Shown: positions 47,094-56,448 of the stretch, piece after piece
Layout of the letters: each line of letters starts with the position of its first letter
Numbering within the stretch: the first letter of the stretch is position 1
DNA from: Planctomycetota bacterium
GTDB lineage: Bacteria > Planctomycetota > Planctomycetia > Gemmatales > Gemmataceae
Reading direction: 5' to 3'
NCBI GenBank assembly: GCA_016873095.1
Contig: VGYC01000004.1
Coordinates: forward strand, 1-64,000
Length of the DNA stretch: 64,000 nt
The notes under the pieces: model-generated
Databases searched by the model: none
Seen by the model: the letters and a program-made list of their open reading frames with translations, nothing else
Told to the model about the DNA's origin: nothing
Position numbers and translations under genes: made by a program

Positions 47094-49271
47094 TCATTTC
47101 ACCGCGCGAAAAGAGCCGCTTGACATGGCATCGTACTCCTCCTGCTTCGGCAACTCTGTCCTCAGCACCACCATCGATCGGCCTTGCAGTTCATAGGTCT
47201 TGCCGATGGCGAACTTGGCCGGTTCGGCGTCGGGGGCGGCGGTATCGCTGAGGCGCTCCCATTCCTTGTGTTCGCCGCTGGGCGGCAGCGTGAATGGGAT
47301 CGGCTCGTGATGGGCGTTCAAGAGCAGCAGGATGGTGTCGCCGCTCACCGGATCGCCATGCTCGTCGGTCTCTTCGAGTCCCTGGCCCGCCCAGCGGACG
47401 CCAAGGCAGCGGACGAAGCCGGCGTTCCAGGCCTCGTCGGGCATCTCCTTGCCGCTGGGCTCGAAGAAGCTGAGGTCCTTGACGTCGCTGCCGCGGATGA
47501 CGCGCCGGCCCTGGCAGAACTTGCGACGCCGCAGCACCGGCTCGCTCATCTTCAGGGCGATCATCTTCCGCGTGAAATCGAGCAGCTTCTTCTGGTCGTC
47601 GGTCAGCTTCCAGCTGATCCAGCTGATCTCGTTGTCCTGGCAATAGGCGTTGTTGTTGCCTTTCTGCGTATGGCCGATCTCGTCGCCGGCCAGCAGCATG
47701 GGCACGCCCTGGGAGAGCAGCAGCGTGCACAGGAGGTTGCGTTTCTGCCGTTCGCGCAGGGCCTTGATGCCTTGATCGTCGGTCGGGCCCTCGGCGCCGC
47801 AGTTCCAGCTCAGGTTATCGTTGCTGCCGTCCTGGTTGTTCTCGCCGTTGGCCTCGTTGTGCTTCTCGTTGTAGCTGACCAGGTCGTTGAGGGTGAAGCC
47901 GTCGTGGGCGGTGATGAAATTGATACTGGAGTACGGCTTCTTGCCGCTCCACTGGTAGAGGTCGCTGCTGCCGCACAGGCGCGTGGCGAACTCGGAGACG
48001 GCGCCGCCGTCGCCCTTCCAGAACTTGCGGACCGAGTCGCGATACTTGCCGTTCCATTCGGTCCACAGGACGGGGAAATTGCCGACCTGGTAGCCGCCGT
48101 CGCCCAGGTCCCATGGCTCGGCGATCAGCTTGACCTGCGAGAGAACCGGATCCTGGTGGATGATGTCGAAGAAGGCGCCCAGCTTGTCCACTTCGTGCAG
48201 TTCGCGGGCCAGGGCGCTGGCGAGATCAAAGCGGAAGCCATCGACGTGCATGTCGAGCACCCAGTAGCGCAGGCTGTCCATGATGAGCTGCAAGACGCGC
48301 GGGCTCTGCATCTGCAACGTATTGCCGCAGCCGGTGTAGTCCATGTAGTAGCGCGGATCGTTGGCGACGAGGCGATAGTAGGAGGCGTTGTCCACGCCGC
48401 GAAAGGAAATCGTCGGCCCCAGGTGGTTGCCCTCGGCCGTGTGGTTGTAAACCACGTCGAGGATGACTTCCAACCCGGCGGCGTGCAAGGCCCGCACCAT
48501 CATCTTGAACTCGCGCACTGCCTCGCCGGCCGTCTCGGAAGAGCAATAGCGCGGGTCCGGAGCGAAGAAGCCGATGGTGTTGTAGCCCCAGTAATTGGTC
48601 AGGTTTTTCTCGACGAGATAACGGTCGTTGACGTGGTGATGCACCGGCAGCAACTCGACGGCCGTCACCCCCAGGTCGGTGAGGTACTTCAGCGCCGCTT
48701 CCGAGGCGAGGCCCGCGTAGGTGCCGCGCTGCGCCTCCGGGACCTTCGGATGCAGCTTGGTGAAGCCCTTGACGTGCATTTCATAGATGATCGTCTTGTG
48801 CCACGGCGTCCGCAACGGCTTGTCGTCTCCCCAGGTGAACGCCGGATCGATGACGACGGCCAGCGGCGCCAGCGAGGCATTGTCGCGATCGTCCATCGCC
48901 AGGTCCTGTTCCGGGTCGCCCAGCTTGTAGCCGAACATCTGATCGCCCCAGCTGATGAGCCGGCCAAGGCACTTCGCGTACGGATCGAGCAGGACCTTGT
49001 TGGGGTTGAATCGATGACCGGACTTGGGTTCATAAGGTCCGTGCACGCGGTAGCCGTAGAGTTGTCCCGGCCTGGCCTCCGGCAGATAGCAATGCCACAC
49101 CAGGTCGGTGTGCTCGCGCATCTCGATGCGCGTACTCTCCTTCGGCGCGTCCACGGCGTCGAACAGACACAGCTCGACCTTGTTGGTATGTTCGGAGAAG
49201 ATGGCGAAGTTGACGCCGGCGCCATCCCACGTCGCCCCCAGCGGATACGGATTTCCGGGCCAAACTCGCAT
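47094..49271 (-). CDS. glgX: Glycogen debranching enzyme (isoamylase type)
   Basis: 725 aa from ATG 49271 ([22 protein letters not shown]), with GAGGAGAC about 8 bases upstream; a longer open extension runs through repeats and is rejected. N-terminal CBM48 (about 8-110: [27 protein letters not shown]). GH13_11 catalytic barrel with [27 protein letters not shown] (nucleophile Asp), LIAEPWDLG (acid Glu) and [14 protein letters not shown]. It cuts alpha-1,6 branches of glycogen or maltodextrin. Operon partner of glgC. The intergenic 46912-47093 shows only short GGCCGGAGGC-type words. Confidence 0.96.
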   Translation of the reverse strand: MRVWPGNPYPLGATWDGAGVNFAIFSEHTNKVELCLFDAVDAPKESTRIEMREHTDLVWHCYLPEARPGQLYGYRVHGPYEPKSGHRFNPNKVLLDPYAKCLGRLISWGDQMFGYKLGDPEQDLAMDDRDNASLAPLAVVIDPAFTWGDDKPLRTPWHKTIIYEMHVKGFTKLHPKVPEAQRGTYAGLASEAALKYLTDLGVTAVELLPVHHHVNDRYLVEKNLTNYWGYNTIGFFAPDPRYCSSETAGEAVREFKMMVRALHAAGLEVILDVVYNHTAEGNHLGPTISFRGVDNASYYRLVANDPRYYMDYTGCGNTLQMQSPRVLQLIMDSLRYWVLDMHVDGFRFDLASALARELHEVDKLGAFFDIIHQDPVLSQVKLIAEPWDLGDGGYQVGNFPVLWTEWNGKYRDSVRKFWKGDGGAVSEFATRLCGSSDLYQWSGKKPYSSINFITAHDGFTLNDLVSYNEKHNEANGENNQDGSNDNLSWNCGAEGPTDDQGIKALRERQKRNLLCTLLLSQGVPMLLAGDEIGHTQKGNNNAYCQDNEISWISWKLTDDQKKLLDFTRKMIALKMSEPVLRRRKFCQGRRVIRGSDVKDLSFFEPSGKEMPDEAWNAGFVRCLGVRWAGQGLEETDEHGDPVSGDTILLLLNAHHEPIPFTLPPSGEHKEWERLSDTAAPDAEPAKFAIGKTYELQGRSMVVLRTELPKQEEYDAMSSGSFRAVK

Positions 49272-49336
49272 GGACGCAGTCTCCTCGGTGTGAAGCTTTC
49301 CCAATGAAATGATACGAAGTGTGCGTCGTTTCCGTA

Positions 49337-49472
49337 GGACAAGCGGCTCGCTTGGCGGAAGTGTGCGGTCGGGATGAGGCCGGACCGGCAAGCCGCCGGC
49401 CCTGTGTGGGACAAGCGGCTCGCTTGCCACAACACATGCGCCCGCCACGCCGCTGGACAAGCGGGCCCCTTC
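49337..49472. repeat. Short palindromic repeats GGACAAGCGGCTCGCTTG
   Basis: Exact copies at 49337-49354 and 49409-49426, and a partial third (GGACAAGCGGGCCC) at 49455-49468, with a related CCGGCAAGCCGCCGG word between them at about 49385. CAAGCG pairs with CGCTTG. They fill the divergent glgX/TIGR03067 intergenic region. Confidence 0.8.
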
Positions 49473-49525
49473 TGCTACGATTCACTGCGTTGGCTGACGT
49501 CCCGTAGTCTCATCGGAGGCAAGGA

Positions 49526-49972
49526 ATGATGCGCGTTTTCGCAGTGATGCTGCTGGCTTGTGCTGGCTGGACCGTCAACGCGGGCGGCGGCGAGAAAGAC
49601 GCCGCCAAGGCAGACCTGAAGAAGCTCCAGGGGACGTGGACTCTTGTCTCGATGGAGATGGACGGCAAGAAAGCGCCGCCGGAGGCGGCCGAGGGCATCA
49701 AGGCGGTTGTCGAAGGCAACAAGGTGACGATTTCCTTCAAGGGCGAGGTGAAATCCGCGTCCACGTTCACCGTCGATGCCTCGAAAAAGCCCAAGACGAT
49801 GGATGCGACCGCTGTCCTGGCCCCGAACAAGGGCAAGAAAGCCTTCGCCATCTACGAACTTGACGGCGACACCTTCAAGATTTGCACAGGCGAGGGAAAC
49901 AAGCGGCCAGCGGCGTTCGCCACCAAGGAAGGTTCCGGCTTCAGCCTCATGGTGTGGAAGCGTGCCAGGTGA
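49526..49972 (+). CDS. TIGR03067 domain protein (planctomycete-specific)
   Basis: 148 aa with a signal peptide (MMRVFAVMLLACAGWTVNAGG). The single TIGR03067 domain shows KLQGTWTLVSMEMDGKK at the start, VEGNKVTISF, and the end DTFKICTGEGNKRPAAFATKEGSG. This lipocalin-like domain is expanded in Gemmata-like planctomycetes; function unknown, probably periplasmic. ATG 49529 is an alternative start one codon later; GGAGGC lies upstream. Single gene between glgX (divergent) and the response regulator (convergent). Confidence 0.93.
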   Translation: MMRVFAVMLLACAGWTVNAGGGEKDAAKADLKKLQGTWTLVSMEMDGKKAPPEAAEGIKAVVEGNKVTISFKGEVKSASTFTVDASKKPKTMDATAVLAPNKGKKAFAIYELDGDTFKICTGEGNKRPAAFATKEGSGFSLMVWKRAR

Positions 49973-50000
49973 GTTGCCTCGCCTTGCAGTGTGTGCGCGG

Positions 50001-51449
50001 CTAACCTGCCGACCTGGCCCGCTCATCCTGCCACTGGTTGAGCTTGTTGTAAAGTGTCTTGAGGACGATGCCAAGCTCGGCGGCAGCAGCGGGTTTGTTG
50101 CCGCCGTGCTTCTCCAGCACGTGAAAGATGTGATCCATCTCGATTTCTTTCAGAGTCCGCGGCTGCTCACGGACTCCTGACTCCTGAACCCGGACTCCCG
50201 TTTCCTGACTCCTGACCGCTGACTCCTGAATCCTCGGCTTCATCGGCAGCGTGGCCGGCCCGGACAGGCCGCGGATGTGATGCGGCAGATCGTCCGGCTT
50301 GATCGGCTTGCCGCCGGCAATGATGTAGGCATACTCCATGACATTGGCGAGTTCGCGGACGTTGCCGGGCCATTCATGTTCGAGCAGCGCGTCGATGGCC
50401 TCCGGCGTGAGCAGGTCGGCCACCTGTTCGACCGGACGCTTGGCGGCGCGGGCCAGCAGATGCTTGGCCAGATCGGGGATATCGGCACGGCGCTCGCGCA
50501 TGGGCGGGATGCGGATCTCGAAGGTGTTGATGCGGAAGAACAGGTCCTCGCGGAACTGATCTTCCTGCACCATGATGCGCAGGTCGCGGTTGGTGGCGCA
50601 CAGCACGCGAACGTCGGTGCTCAGCGACTCCGTGGCGCCGACACGGCGAATCTCACCCGACTCCAGGAAGCGCAGCAGCTTGGCCTGGATGTTCTTGTTC
50701 AGCTCGCCGACCTCGTCGAGGAAGAGCGTGCCGCCGTTGGCGACCTCGAACAAGCCCTTCTTGTCGCGGTCCGCTCCGGTGAAGGCGCCCCTGACATGGC
50801 CGAAGAGTTCGCTCTCCGCGAGGTTCTCCTGCAACGCGCCGCAGTTGACGGGAACGAAGGGCATGTCGGCCCGCTGGCTCTGCTGGAAGACCGTCCGCGC
50901 CACCAGCTCCTTGCCGGTGCCCGTCTCGCCGAGGATGAGCACCGTCGAATCGGTGGGAGCGACCGTGCTGATGAGCCGATGGACGCTGCCCATCGCCGGC
51001 GAATCGCCGACCAGGATGCTCGGCCCTTCCGCGGCGCTGACCCGACTCTGCAAGGCCATGTTCTTGTGGCGAAGGTCGCGCTTCTCGGCGATCTTGGCGA
51101 GGATCGCCTCGATCTCGCTGAGCTTGCAGGGCTTGGTGATGTAATCGAAGGCGCCCAGCCGGACCGCCTCGATGGCCGTCTCCATGCTGGCGTGTCCGGT
51201 CATGACGACGGCTTCCGTGTCCGGCGCGACTTGCTTGAGTTGCTCGAGCACCTCGATGCCATTGAGCCCCGGCATGCGCAGATCGAGGATGGCGGCGTCG
51301 AAGATGTTCTTCTCGAGCGTCTTGACGGCGGCCTTGCCGTCGGGGCACACGGTCACCTCGTGCCCGAGACGCGGCAGCTCCGAGCGCATGAATTCCTGCA
51401 GCGACTTCTCGTCGTCGGCGAATAGGATGCGTAGTCCCTTGTTGGCCAT
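50001..51449 (-). CDS. Sigma-54-dependent response regulator (NtrC family)
   Basis: 482 aa. REC domain (about 5-120) with acidic pair D12-D13, phosphoacceptor D56 (ILDLRMPG), T84 and K106. AAA+ domain (about 145-390) with Walker A GETGTGKE (174-181), GAFTGA sigma-54 contact loop (221-226), Walker B GGTLFLDE (near 245) and arginine-finger region. C-terminal Fis-type HTH (about 435-475: GGNKPAAAAELGIVLKTLYNKL). Phosphorylated by the kinase encoded just upstream, it would activate sigma-54 promoters. Residues about 405-426 (RIQESAVRSQETGVRVQESGVREQ) are encoded by a short-word DNA repeat inserted in frame in the linker. GGAG lies directly before the ATG. Confidence 0.96.
   Translation of the reverse strand: MANKGLRILFADDEKSLQEFMRSELPRLGHEVTVCPDGKAAVKTLEKNIFDAAILDLRMPGLNGIEVLEQLKQVAPDTEAVVMTGHASMETAIEAVRLGAFDYITKPCKLSEIEAILAKIAEKRDLRHKNMALQSRVSAAEGPSILVGDSPAMGSVHRLISTVAPTDSTVLILGETGTGKELVARTVFQQSQRADMPFVPVNCGALQENLAESELFGHVRGAFTGADRDKKGLFEVANGGTLFLDEVGELNKNIQAKLLRFLESGEIRRVGATESLSTDVRVLCATNRDLRIMVQEDQFREDLFFRINTFEIRIPPMRERRADIPDLAKHLLARAAKRPVEQVADLLTPEAIDALLEHEWPGNVRELANVMEYAYIIAGGKPIKPDDLPHHIRGLSGPATLPMKPRIQESAVRSQETGVRVQESGVREQPRTLKEIEMDHIFHVLEKHGGNKPAAAAELGIVLKTLYNKLNQWQDERARSAG
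50170..50235. repeat. ACTCCTGA word-repeat inserted in frame in the response-regulator gene
   Basis: The words GACTCCTGA, CTGACTCCTGA and variants (ACTCCCG, TTTCCTGA, AATCCTC) recur with 7-8 base spacing over 66 bases. The codon pattern is unlike the flanking gene. It encodes the AAA+/HTH linker. Confidence 0.85.
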
Positions 51450-51458
51450 TGCCGTCTC

Positions 51459-51527
51459 CAGTTTTCAGTTTTCAGTTTTCAGTTTTCAGCAAGAATGTCC
51501 AACTGAGAACTGAACACTGAAAACTTG
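51459..51527. repeat. CAGTTTT tandem repeat with inverted partner, between kinase and regulator
   Basis: CAGTTTT four times plus CAG (51459-51489), then AACTGAGAACTGAACACTG-AAAACTTG (51501-51527), which can pair with it. It fills nearly all of the 80-base space between the kinase stop (51530) and the regulator ribosome site (51455-51458). Confidence 0.85.
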
Positions 51528-51529
51528 CC

Positions 51530-53137
51530 TCATGCTGCCTTGCGTAGTGCCGCCGTCTCGCATTCGACTTCGGGTTCGGCGGCGACCTCGACCGGTTGCA
51601 GGGGAATGCGGACGGTGAAGGTGCTGCCCTGGTTCGGTCCCGCGCTGGCCGCCTCGATGTCGCCGCCGTGCTGGTTGATGATGCGATGACTGATGGACAG
51701 GCCCAGGCCGGTCCCCTTGCCGGTGCGGCTGCGCGTGAAAAACGGCTCGAAGATATTCTCCAGCACCTCCTCGGTCATGCCGCAGCCGGTGTCCTGGAAG
51801 GTCATCTCGGCCATGCCGTCGCGCTGCCGCAGGCCGATCGTCAGCTTGCCGCTTTCATCCATGCTGTCCAGGGCGTTCACCACCAGGTTGAGCACAACCG
51901 ACTGAACCTCCTGGGAGTTGACCCAGGCCTCGACCGGAGCGCTTGGCAGCAGGATGAGTTCCTTACCCTTGCAATTGGGCATCAGCTGGACGATGTCGAG
52001 CACGCCTTGAATGAGCTTGCCGATGTCGGTTGGCTCGCGATGCCGGTCACCGCCGCGCGAGAACTCCAGCAGCCGTTCGGTGATCTTCTTGCAACGAAAC
52101 GCCTCGTCCTGGATCATCTTCAGATACTTGGCGACGATCTCGCGGTCTTGACTGGCGCAATCAGCGCCCTTGCGGCCCAGGCCGGCCATGCCGTTGAGCA
52201 GTTCCTGAAAGCGCGTCTCGAGCGCCTCGCTGCAGAAGGCGATGCCGGCCAGCGGATTATTGATCTCATGCGCCACGCCGGCCGCCAGGAAGCCGACGCC
52301 GGCCAGCCGCTCGGAACGCACCAGCTGACGGCTGCGCTCGTTTACCTGCCGGGCCAGATCGCGATACATCTCGCGCAGCCGGCTGCTCATGTCGTTGAAC
52401 GCCTCCGCCAGATCCTCGATCTCGTCGCCGGAGCGCACATCGATGCGGTACTCGAAGTTGCCCTTGCCAACGCGGTCCACGCCCTGTTGCAAGTCGCGGA
52501 TCGGATAAAAAATCCAGCGATAGAAGAAACGCAGCAAGCTGAGCAGCAGCAGCACTCCGACGATGGCAGTGCCCAGCACAATTCCGAAGCTGAGCTTGTA
52601 ATCGGCTTTCGATTTTCTGATGCGGTCGAAGAGGTCGTTGTAGATGACGTTGTGCAGGTCATTGGAAGTCTGCACGAGGTTGTCGATGGCGAGCTTGACC
52701 TTTTGGTTGAGCAGCACGCGCGTGGCGTGATCCGCCGGCCCGAATGCGCGCTCGACGGCGACGTCGAGGCGCTTGAACCCCTGCTCCAGCGCCTTGGCCT
52801 GCTCCATTTCCTTGAAGCTGTTGTCCGGATTGCGGCCGGTGTCGATGGTCTCCTGCAGCTTGGCATGGTAGCCGCGCAGCGCCGCCCGCGCCTCGGCGAG
52901 ACGGTCCTTGATGCCGGCGAGCGGATCCTGAAGGTCGCCGCGCGGCGCCAGGAACTTGACGGTGCTGCGGATCTTGTCGCACTCCTGTAATTCTTCGAGC
53001 CGGCTGTCGATGGCGCGCATGGTGGCCCGATAGGACGCCAGCCCCTTGAGGGTACCGGCCAGCAGCAGCCCCATGATGGCCACGACCAGGCCGAGTCCGA
53101 GCATCAGCTTGTGGCGGAAACGCCATTTGCCGCCCAC
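51530..53137 (-). CDS. Sensor histidine kinase (NtrB-like, HAMP-containing)
   Basis: 535 aa starting at GTG 53137 ([17 protein letters not shown]). The GTG is chosen because AGGAGGT stands at ideal distance and the first membrane helix follows at once; the frame extends further upstream without a ribosome site. TM1 (about 12-32), periplasmic helical sensor domain (33-185), TM2 (about 190-215), HAMP (about 215-270), HisKA with [15 protein letters not shown] (phospho-His), then HATPase with [14 protein letters not shown] (N box), [34 protein letters not shown] (G1-F-G2). It phosphorylates the sigma-54 regulator downstream in the same operon. Confidence 0.95.
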   Translation of the reverse strand: MGGKWRFRHKLMLGLGLVVAIMGLLLAGTLKGLASYRATMRAIDSRLEELQECDKIRSTVKFLAPRGDLQDPLAGIKDRLAEARAALRGYHAKLQETIDTGRNPDNSFKEMEQAKALEQGFKRLDVAVERAFGPADHATRVLLNQKVKLAIDNLVQTSNDLHNVIYNDLFDRIRKSKADYKLSFGIVLGTAIVGVLLLLSLLRFFYRWIFYPIRDLQQGVDRVGKGNFEYRIDVRSGDEIEDLAEAFNDMSSRLREMYRDLARQVNERSRQLVRSERLAGVGFLAAGVAHEINNPLAGIAFCSEALETRFQELLNGMAGLGRKGADCASQDREIVAKYLKMIQDEAFRCKKITERLLEFSRGGDRHREPTDIGKLIQGVLDIVQLMPNCKGKELILLPSAPVEAWVNSQEVQSVVLNLVVNALDSMDESGKLTIGLRQRDGMAEMTFQDTGCGMTEEVLENIFEPFFTRSRTGKGTGLGLSISHRIINQHGGDIEAASAGPNQGSTFTVRIPLQPVEVAAEPEVECETAALRKAA

Positions 53138-53485
53138 GAGACCTCCTGTCCGCGGCCTGAGAAGCTGGAACCACGGGGCGGACTTCGCCCCTCTCGCAAT
53201 CCTGTCCGGCGACAATCGGCGGCGAATCTAACAGAACTTCAGGCTCTTGAGAATTGCAGATTGTGGACTTCTCCGCCATTTCGGCAGGCCTCACTGTTCC
53301 CGGCGACTTCGCCATGGGGACTAAGGGGATTGAGAGGCTTGGCCGGGCTTTGGGTGGCACGCCTTGAGGTACTCCGAAGTGCTGTTGAAGCGTCTTTGAC
53401 TGGAACCACACCCCGACGCTACCTTGCCCACATTTACACGGCGCCGGCTTCAAGAGTATAATTTCACCGAGAAGGGAGGCCCATC
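53138..53485. other. Divergent promoter region, no gene seen
   Basis: 348 bases between the kinase and acyl-CoA dehydrogenase starts. One short hairpin (GGGGCG 53175-53180 with CGCCCC 53186-53191). No convincing gene or promoter could be picked out. Confidence 0.4.
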
Positions 53486-55252
53486 ATGGCACTGACCGCC
53501 GAGCAGATCGAGCAACAGAAAAAGCAGGCCGAAGAGATCCTGTTCACCGGTCCGGAGACGATCGGTTTCGCCAAGAGCCTGTTCTTTGGCCAGTTTCGCG
53601 CGCCGCTGCTGTTTCCCTATCCCGAGCTATCCAGCGCGGATCGCGCACAAACCGAGCAGGCGGCAGCGGAGCTACGGCGCTTCGCCGCCGAACATATCGA
53701 CGCCGCCGCCATCGACCGCAACGCCGACATCCCACGTTCGGTCATCGACGGGCTGGGGCAACTCGGCGTGCTCGGCATGGCGGCCCCCGAGGAGTTTGGC
53801 GGCCGGGGCTTCTCCCAGCTTGCCTACTGCACGATCATGGAGATCATCGGCGGGCACTGCGCCTCCACGGCCGTGTTCGTCAACGCTCATCACAGCATCG
53901 GCATTCGCGCCCTGGTGCTGTTCGGCACCGAGGAGCAAAAGCGCCGCTGGCTGCCGGACATGATCGCCGGCCGCAAGCTCGCCGCCTTCGCCCTCACCGA
54001 GCCGATGGCCGGCTCCGATGCCGCGAACGTGCAGACCACGGCCACGCCCAGCGCCGACGGCAAGTCATTCATCCTCAACGGCGAGAAGCGCTACATCACC
54101 AACGGCGCCATCGCCCAGGTCCTCACCGTGATGGCCCGCACGCCGGGACCCGACGGCAAGTCGAAGGTCACCGCATTCCTGGTCACGCCCGACATGCCCG
54201 GCTTCGAGGTCGTGGAGGCGCGCATGGACAAGTGCGGCATCCGCGGCACGGCGACGGCACGGCTGGCCTTCCGCGACATGGCCGTGCCGGCGGAGAACGT
54301 CCTCGGCCCGCTCGGCAAGGGTTTGCGCGTCGCGCTGACGGTCCTCGATTTCGGGCGGACCACGTTCGGCGCGAGCTGTACCGGTTCGGCGAAGACCTGT
54401 CTCGCCGCCTCGGTCAAGCATGCCCGCGAGCGCATCCAGTTTCAGCAGCCGTTGGCCGAATTCGAGCTGGTCAAGAAGAAGATCGCCTACATGGCCGCCA
54501 ACGCCTTCGCCATGGAGGCCACCACCAGCCAGTGCGCCAGCTTCATCGACCGCGGCGCGGAAGATTACATGCTCGAGACGGCCATGCTCAAGGTGTTCTC
54601 GACCGATGCGCTTTGGCAGATCGTCAACGACACGCTGCAGATCTACGGCGGCCAGGGCTACTTCTCGAACGAACCCTACGAGCGCATGATGCGCGACGCC
54701 CGCATCAACCTCATCGGCGAGGGGGCCAACGACGTGCTCTTGGCCTTCATCGCCCTGGTCGGCATGCGCGGCGTAGGCGAGCATCTGCAGGGGGTCGTGA
54801 ACGCCATCAAGCATCCCATCAAGCAGTGGGGCACGCTCTGGCGTTTCGGCCGCAACCAGGTGGCCTCGCGCTTCACGAGCCCCGAAGTGCCGGTGGTCAG
54901 TCCCAGCCTGCGCGAAGATGCCCGCCTCCTTGGCAAACGCGTCCGCGACTTCGGCCTGGCGGTGCAAACCGTGCTGCGTCAGCACCGCGAAGCGGTGCTC
55001 ACCAAGCAGTATCTGCAGGAGCGCATTTCCTGGGTGGCCTGCGACCTGTACGCGTCAAGCTGCGTGCTCAGCCGGCTGGATCATCTCCTGAACCACGGCA
55101 ACGGCAAGGCGGAGGACGTCAACCGCGACGCCCAGGCCGGCCGCTACTTTTTAAAACTCGCCGGCCGCCGCATGACTCGCAACCTCGACGAACTGTGGAG
55201 CAACGACGACGAGGAGACGACGCGCACGGCCGACGGCTACCTGGGACGGTGA
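53486..55252 (+). CDS. Acyl-CoA dehydrogenase (VLCAD/ACAD9-like)
   Basis: 588 aa, longer than the ~380-aa short/medium-chain enzymes, with the extra C-terminal helical domain of very-long-chain types. FAD and substrate motifs: GMAAPEEFGGRGFSQL, FALTEPMAGSDAANVQTTA (signature 1), GEKRYITNGAIAQV, and YGGQGYFSNEPYERMMRDARINLIGEGANDV (signature 2). The catalytic Glu is in this IGEGAND region as in long-chain enzymes. It introduces the first double bond in beta-oxidation. AGGGAGG is a good ribosome site. Single gene; an electron-transfer flavoprotein is not nearby. Confidence 0.95.
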   Translation: MALTAEQIEQQKKQAEEILFTGPETIGFAKSLFFGQFRAPLLFPYPELSSADRAQTEQAAAELRRFAAEHIDAAAIDRNADIPRSVIDGLGQLGVLGMAAPEEFGGRGFSQLAYCTIMEIIGGHCASTAVFVNAHHSIGIRALVLFGTEEQKRRWLPDMIAGRKLAAFALTEPMAGSDAANVQTTATPSADGKSFILNGEKRYITNGAIAQVLTVMARTPGPDGKSKVTAFLVTPDMPGFEVVEARMDKCGIRGTATARLAFRDMAVPAENVLGPLGKGLRVALTVLDFGRTTFGASCTGSAKTCLAASVKHARERIQFQQPLAEFELVKKKIAYMAANAFAMEATTSQCASFIDRGAEDYMLETAMLKVFSTDALWQIVNDTLQIYGGQGYFSNEPYERMMRDARINLIGEGANDVLLAFIALVGMRGVGEHLQGVVNAIKHPIKQWGTLWRFGRNQVASRFTSPEVPVVSPSLREDARLLGKRVRDFGLAVQTVLRQHREAVLTKQYLQERISWVACDLYASSCVLSRLDHLLNHGNGKAEDVNRDAQAGRYFLKLAGRRMTRNLDELWSNDDEETTRTADGYLGR

Positions 55253-55290
55253 ACGCAAGAAAAGAGGAGTCTCGTTCGAGCTCACTCGTG

Positions 55291-55339
55291 GATTCGTTGC
55301 CGGGGTGCCGAGAGGGGGGGTGGCAACGCAACGAATCCT
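55291..55339. repeat. Inverted repeat GGATTCGTTGC, family shared with 44304-44323
   Basis: GGATTCGTTGC (55291-55301) pairs with GCAACGAATCC (55329-55339). The word GGGTGGCAACGCAAYGAATC also occurs near 44305-44323, beside the glgC tail copy. Likely small mobile-repeat remnants in intergenic DNA (inference). Confidence 0.6.
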
Positions 55340-55449
55340 GCAGCGAGGGCGGCGCTACGGATGAGCCGAGGGCTATTCCAGCACGTCTTCCAGCCGCCGG
55401 CGTTGACATGGCTCCATGCAAGCCGCCGTCCCGGTTGTACCCAGACAAG

Positions 55450-56340
55450 CTACATCGCCGCCAGCGTCAGCGCCCCATGGACCACAACATCTTCTCCCAG
55501 CGCCGCGGGCACGATGTCGGTCAAGCCGCGAAACGGTTCGAAGTCGAGTTGCGCGAGCCGTTCACGCAGCGGACGGAAGAGGGGGTCGCCCATCAATGAC
55601 ACGCCGCCGCCGATGACGATCCGCCGCGGGCACAGGAGCACGATGACGTGACGGATGGCCTGCCACAGGGCGTCGCAGGTCTCGCTCAGCACATCGAGCG
55701 CGCGCGGATCGCCGTTGCGGGCGCGGTCGCCGACTTCGCGCGCCGTGATCTGGCCGCCGCTGCGGGAACTTGCCCGCCGGCCGATGGCCCAGCCGGAGGC
55801 GACATGTTCCAGCAAATCTTCTTTTCTCGACGCTGGGTCGAAGACATGCACGTGGCCAATCTCCGCGCCGCCGCGGCCTTGTCCGCGATAGATCTGGCCA
55901 TCAACGATGAAGCCGCCGCCGATGCCGGAGCCGATGGTGATGTAGAAGATCGGCGAGAGTCCCTTGCCGGCACCGTGATGTGCCTCGGCGAGGCCGGCCA
56001 CATCGGCGTCGTTGCCCAGCACCGCCGGCAGGCCCAGAGCTTGCGAGATCCAGTCAGCCAGCGGAAAGTTCTCCCAGCCTTCGATCTGGTGCGACTTGAT
56101 GACGGTCCGCCGGGCGTCATCCACCGGCCCGCCAAAGCCGATGCCGATGCCGCGGAGATCGCCATGCTGGAGTTTCGCGTCGGTCAGCAACGCCGGGACG
56201 GCGTCGAGAATCTGGCGACGAATTCCCACGCCGCCTTCGGTGACATCGACATCGCCACGCCAGCGCGCCCGCAGCACGCCATCCCCGGCGCCGATGCCAA
56301 GCTGCAACTTCGTCCCGCCGATTTCGATGCCGAGGAACAT
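55450..56340 (-). CDS. ROK family sugar kinase (glucokinase-like)
   Basis: 296 aa from ATG 56340 (MFLGIEIGGTKLQLGIG). ATG 56367 (MQRYLPDSY...) is an alternative that begins inside a short-word repeat. ATP phosphate-1 motif IEIGGTKLQLG; catalytic Asp in GNDADVAGLAEAH; ITIGSGIGGGFIVDGQIYRG; HVHVFDP region. The zinc-binding CxCGxxGC cluster of classical ROK proteins is absent, with no Cys in the matching GGAEIGHVHVFDPASRKEDL segment. The adenosine motif is LLCPRRIVIGGGVS. Probably phosphorylates glucose or another hexose. It converges with the acyl-CoA dehydrogenase and follows the Ldh gene on the same strand. Confidence 0.9.
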   Translation of the reverse strand: MFLGIEIGGTKLQLGIGAGDGVLRARWRGDVDVTEGGVGIRRQILDAVPALLTDAKLQHGDLRGIGIGFGGPVDDARRTVIKSHQIEGWENFPLADWISQALGLPAVLGNDADVAGLAEAHHGAGKGLSPIFYITIGSGIGGGFIVDGQIYRGQGRGGAEIGHVHVFDPASRKEDLLEHVASGWAIGRRASSRSGGQITAREVGDRARNGDPRALDVLSETCDALWQAIRHVIVLLCPRRIVIGGGVSLMGDPLFRPLRERLAQLDFEPFRGLTDIVPAALGEDVVVHGALTLAAM

Positions 56341-56364
56341 GTAGGAATCGGGAAGGTAACGCTG

Positions 56365-56417
56365 CATTCTTCGTTTTTCATTCTTCGTTTGGGCCGCAAA
56401 ATGAAAACACGAAGAAT
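56365..56417. repeat. CATTCTTCGTTTT word repeat with inverted partner upstream of the ROK gene
   Basis: CATTCTTCGTTTTT (56365-56378) and CATTCTTCGTTT (56379-56390) in tandem, then AAATGAAAACACGAAGAAT (56398-56417), partly complementary. Same style as the CAGTTTT repeat at 51459, different word. Confidence 0.75.
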
Positions 56418-56448
56418 TGACAACGAACAAGCGTAGTGCACATCTGGT

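Noticed and set aside
47184-49307. 707-codon plus-strand frame opposite glgX
   Set aside because: Exactly antisense to a well-conserved GH13 gene; Val/Ala/Gln-rich composition typical of the reverse frame of GC-rich coding DNA, no known domain.
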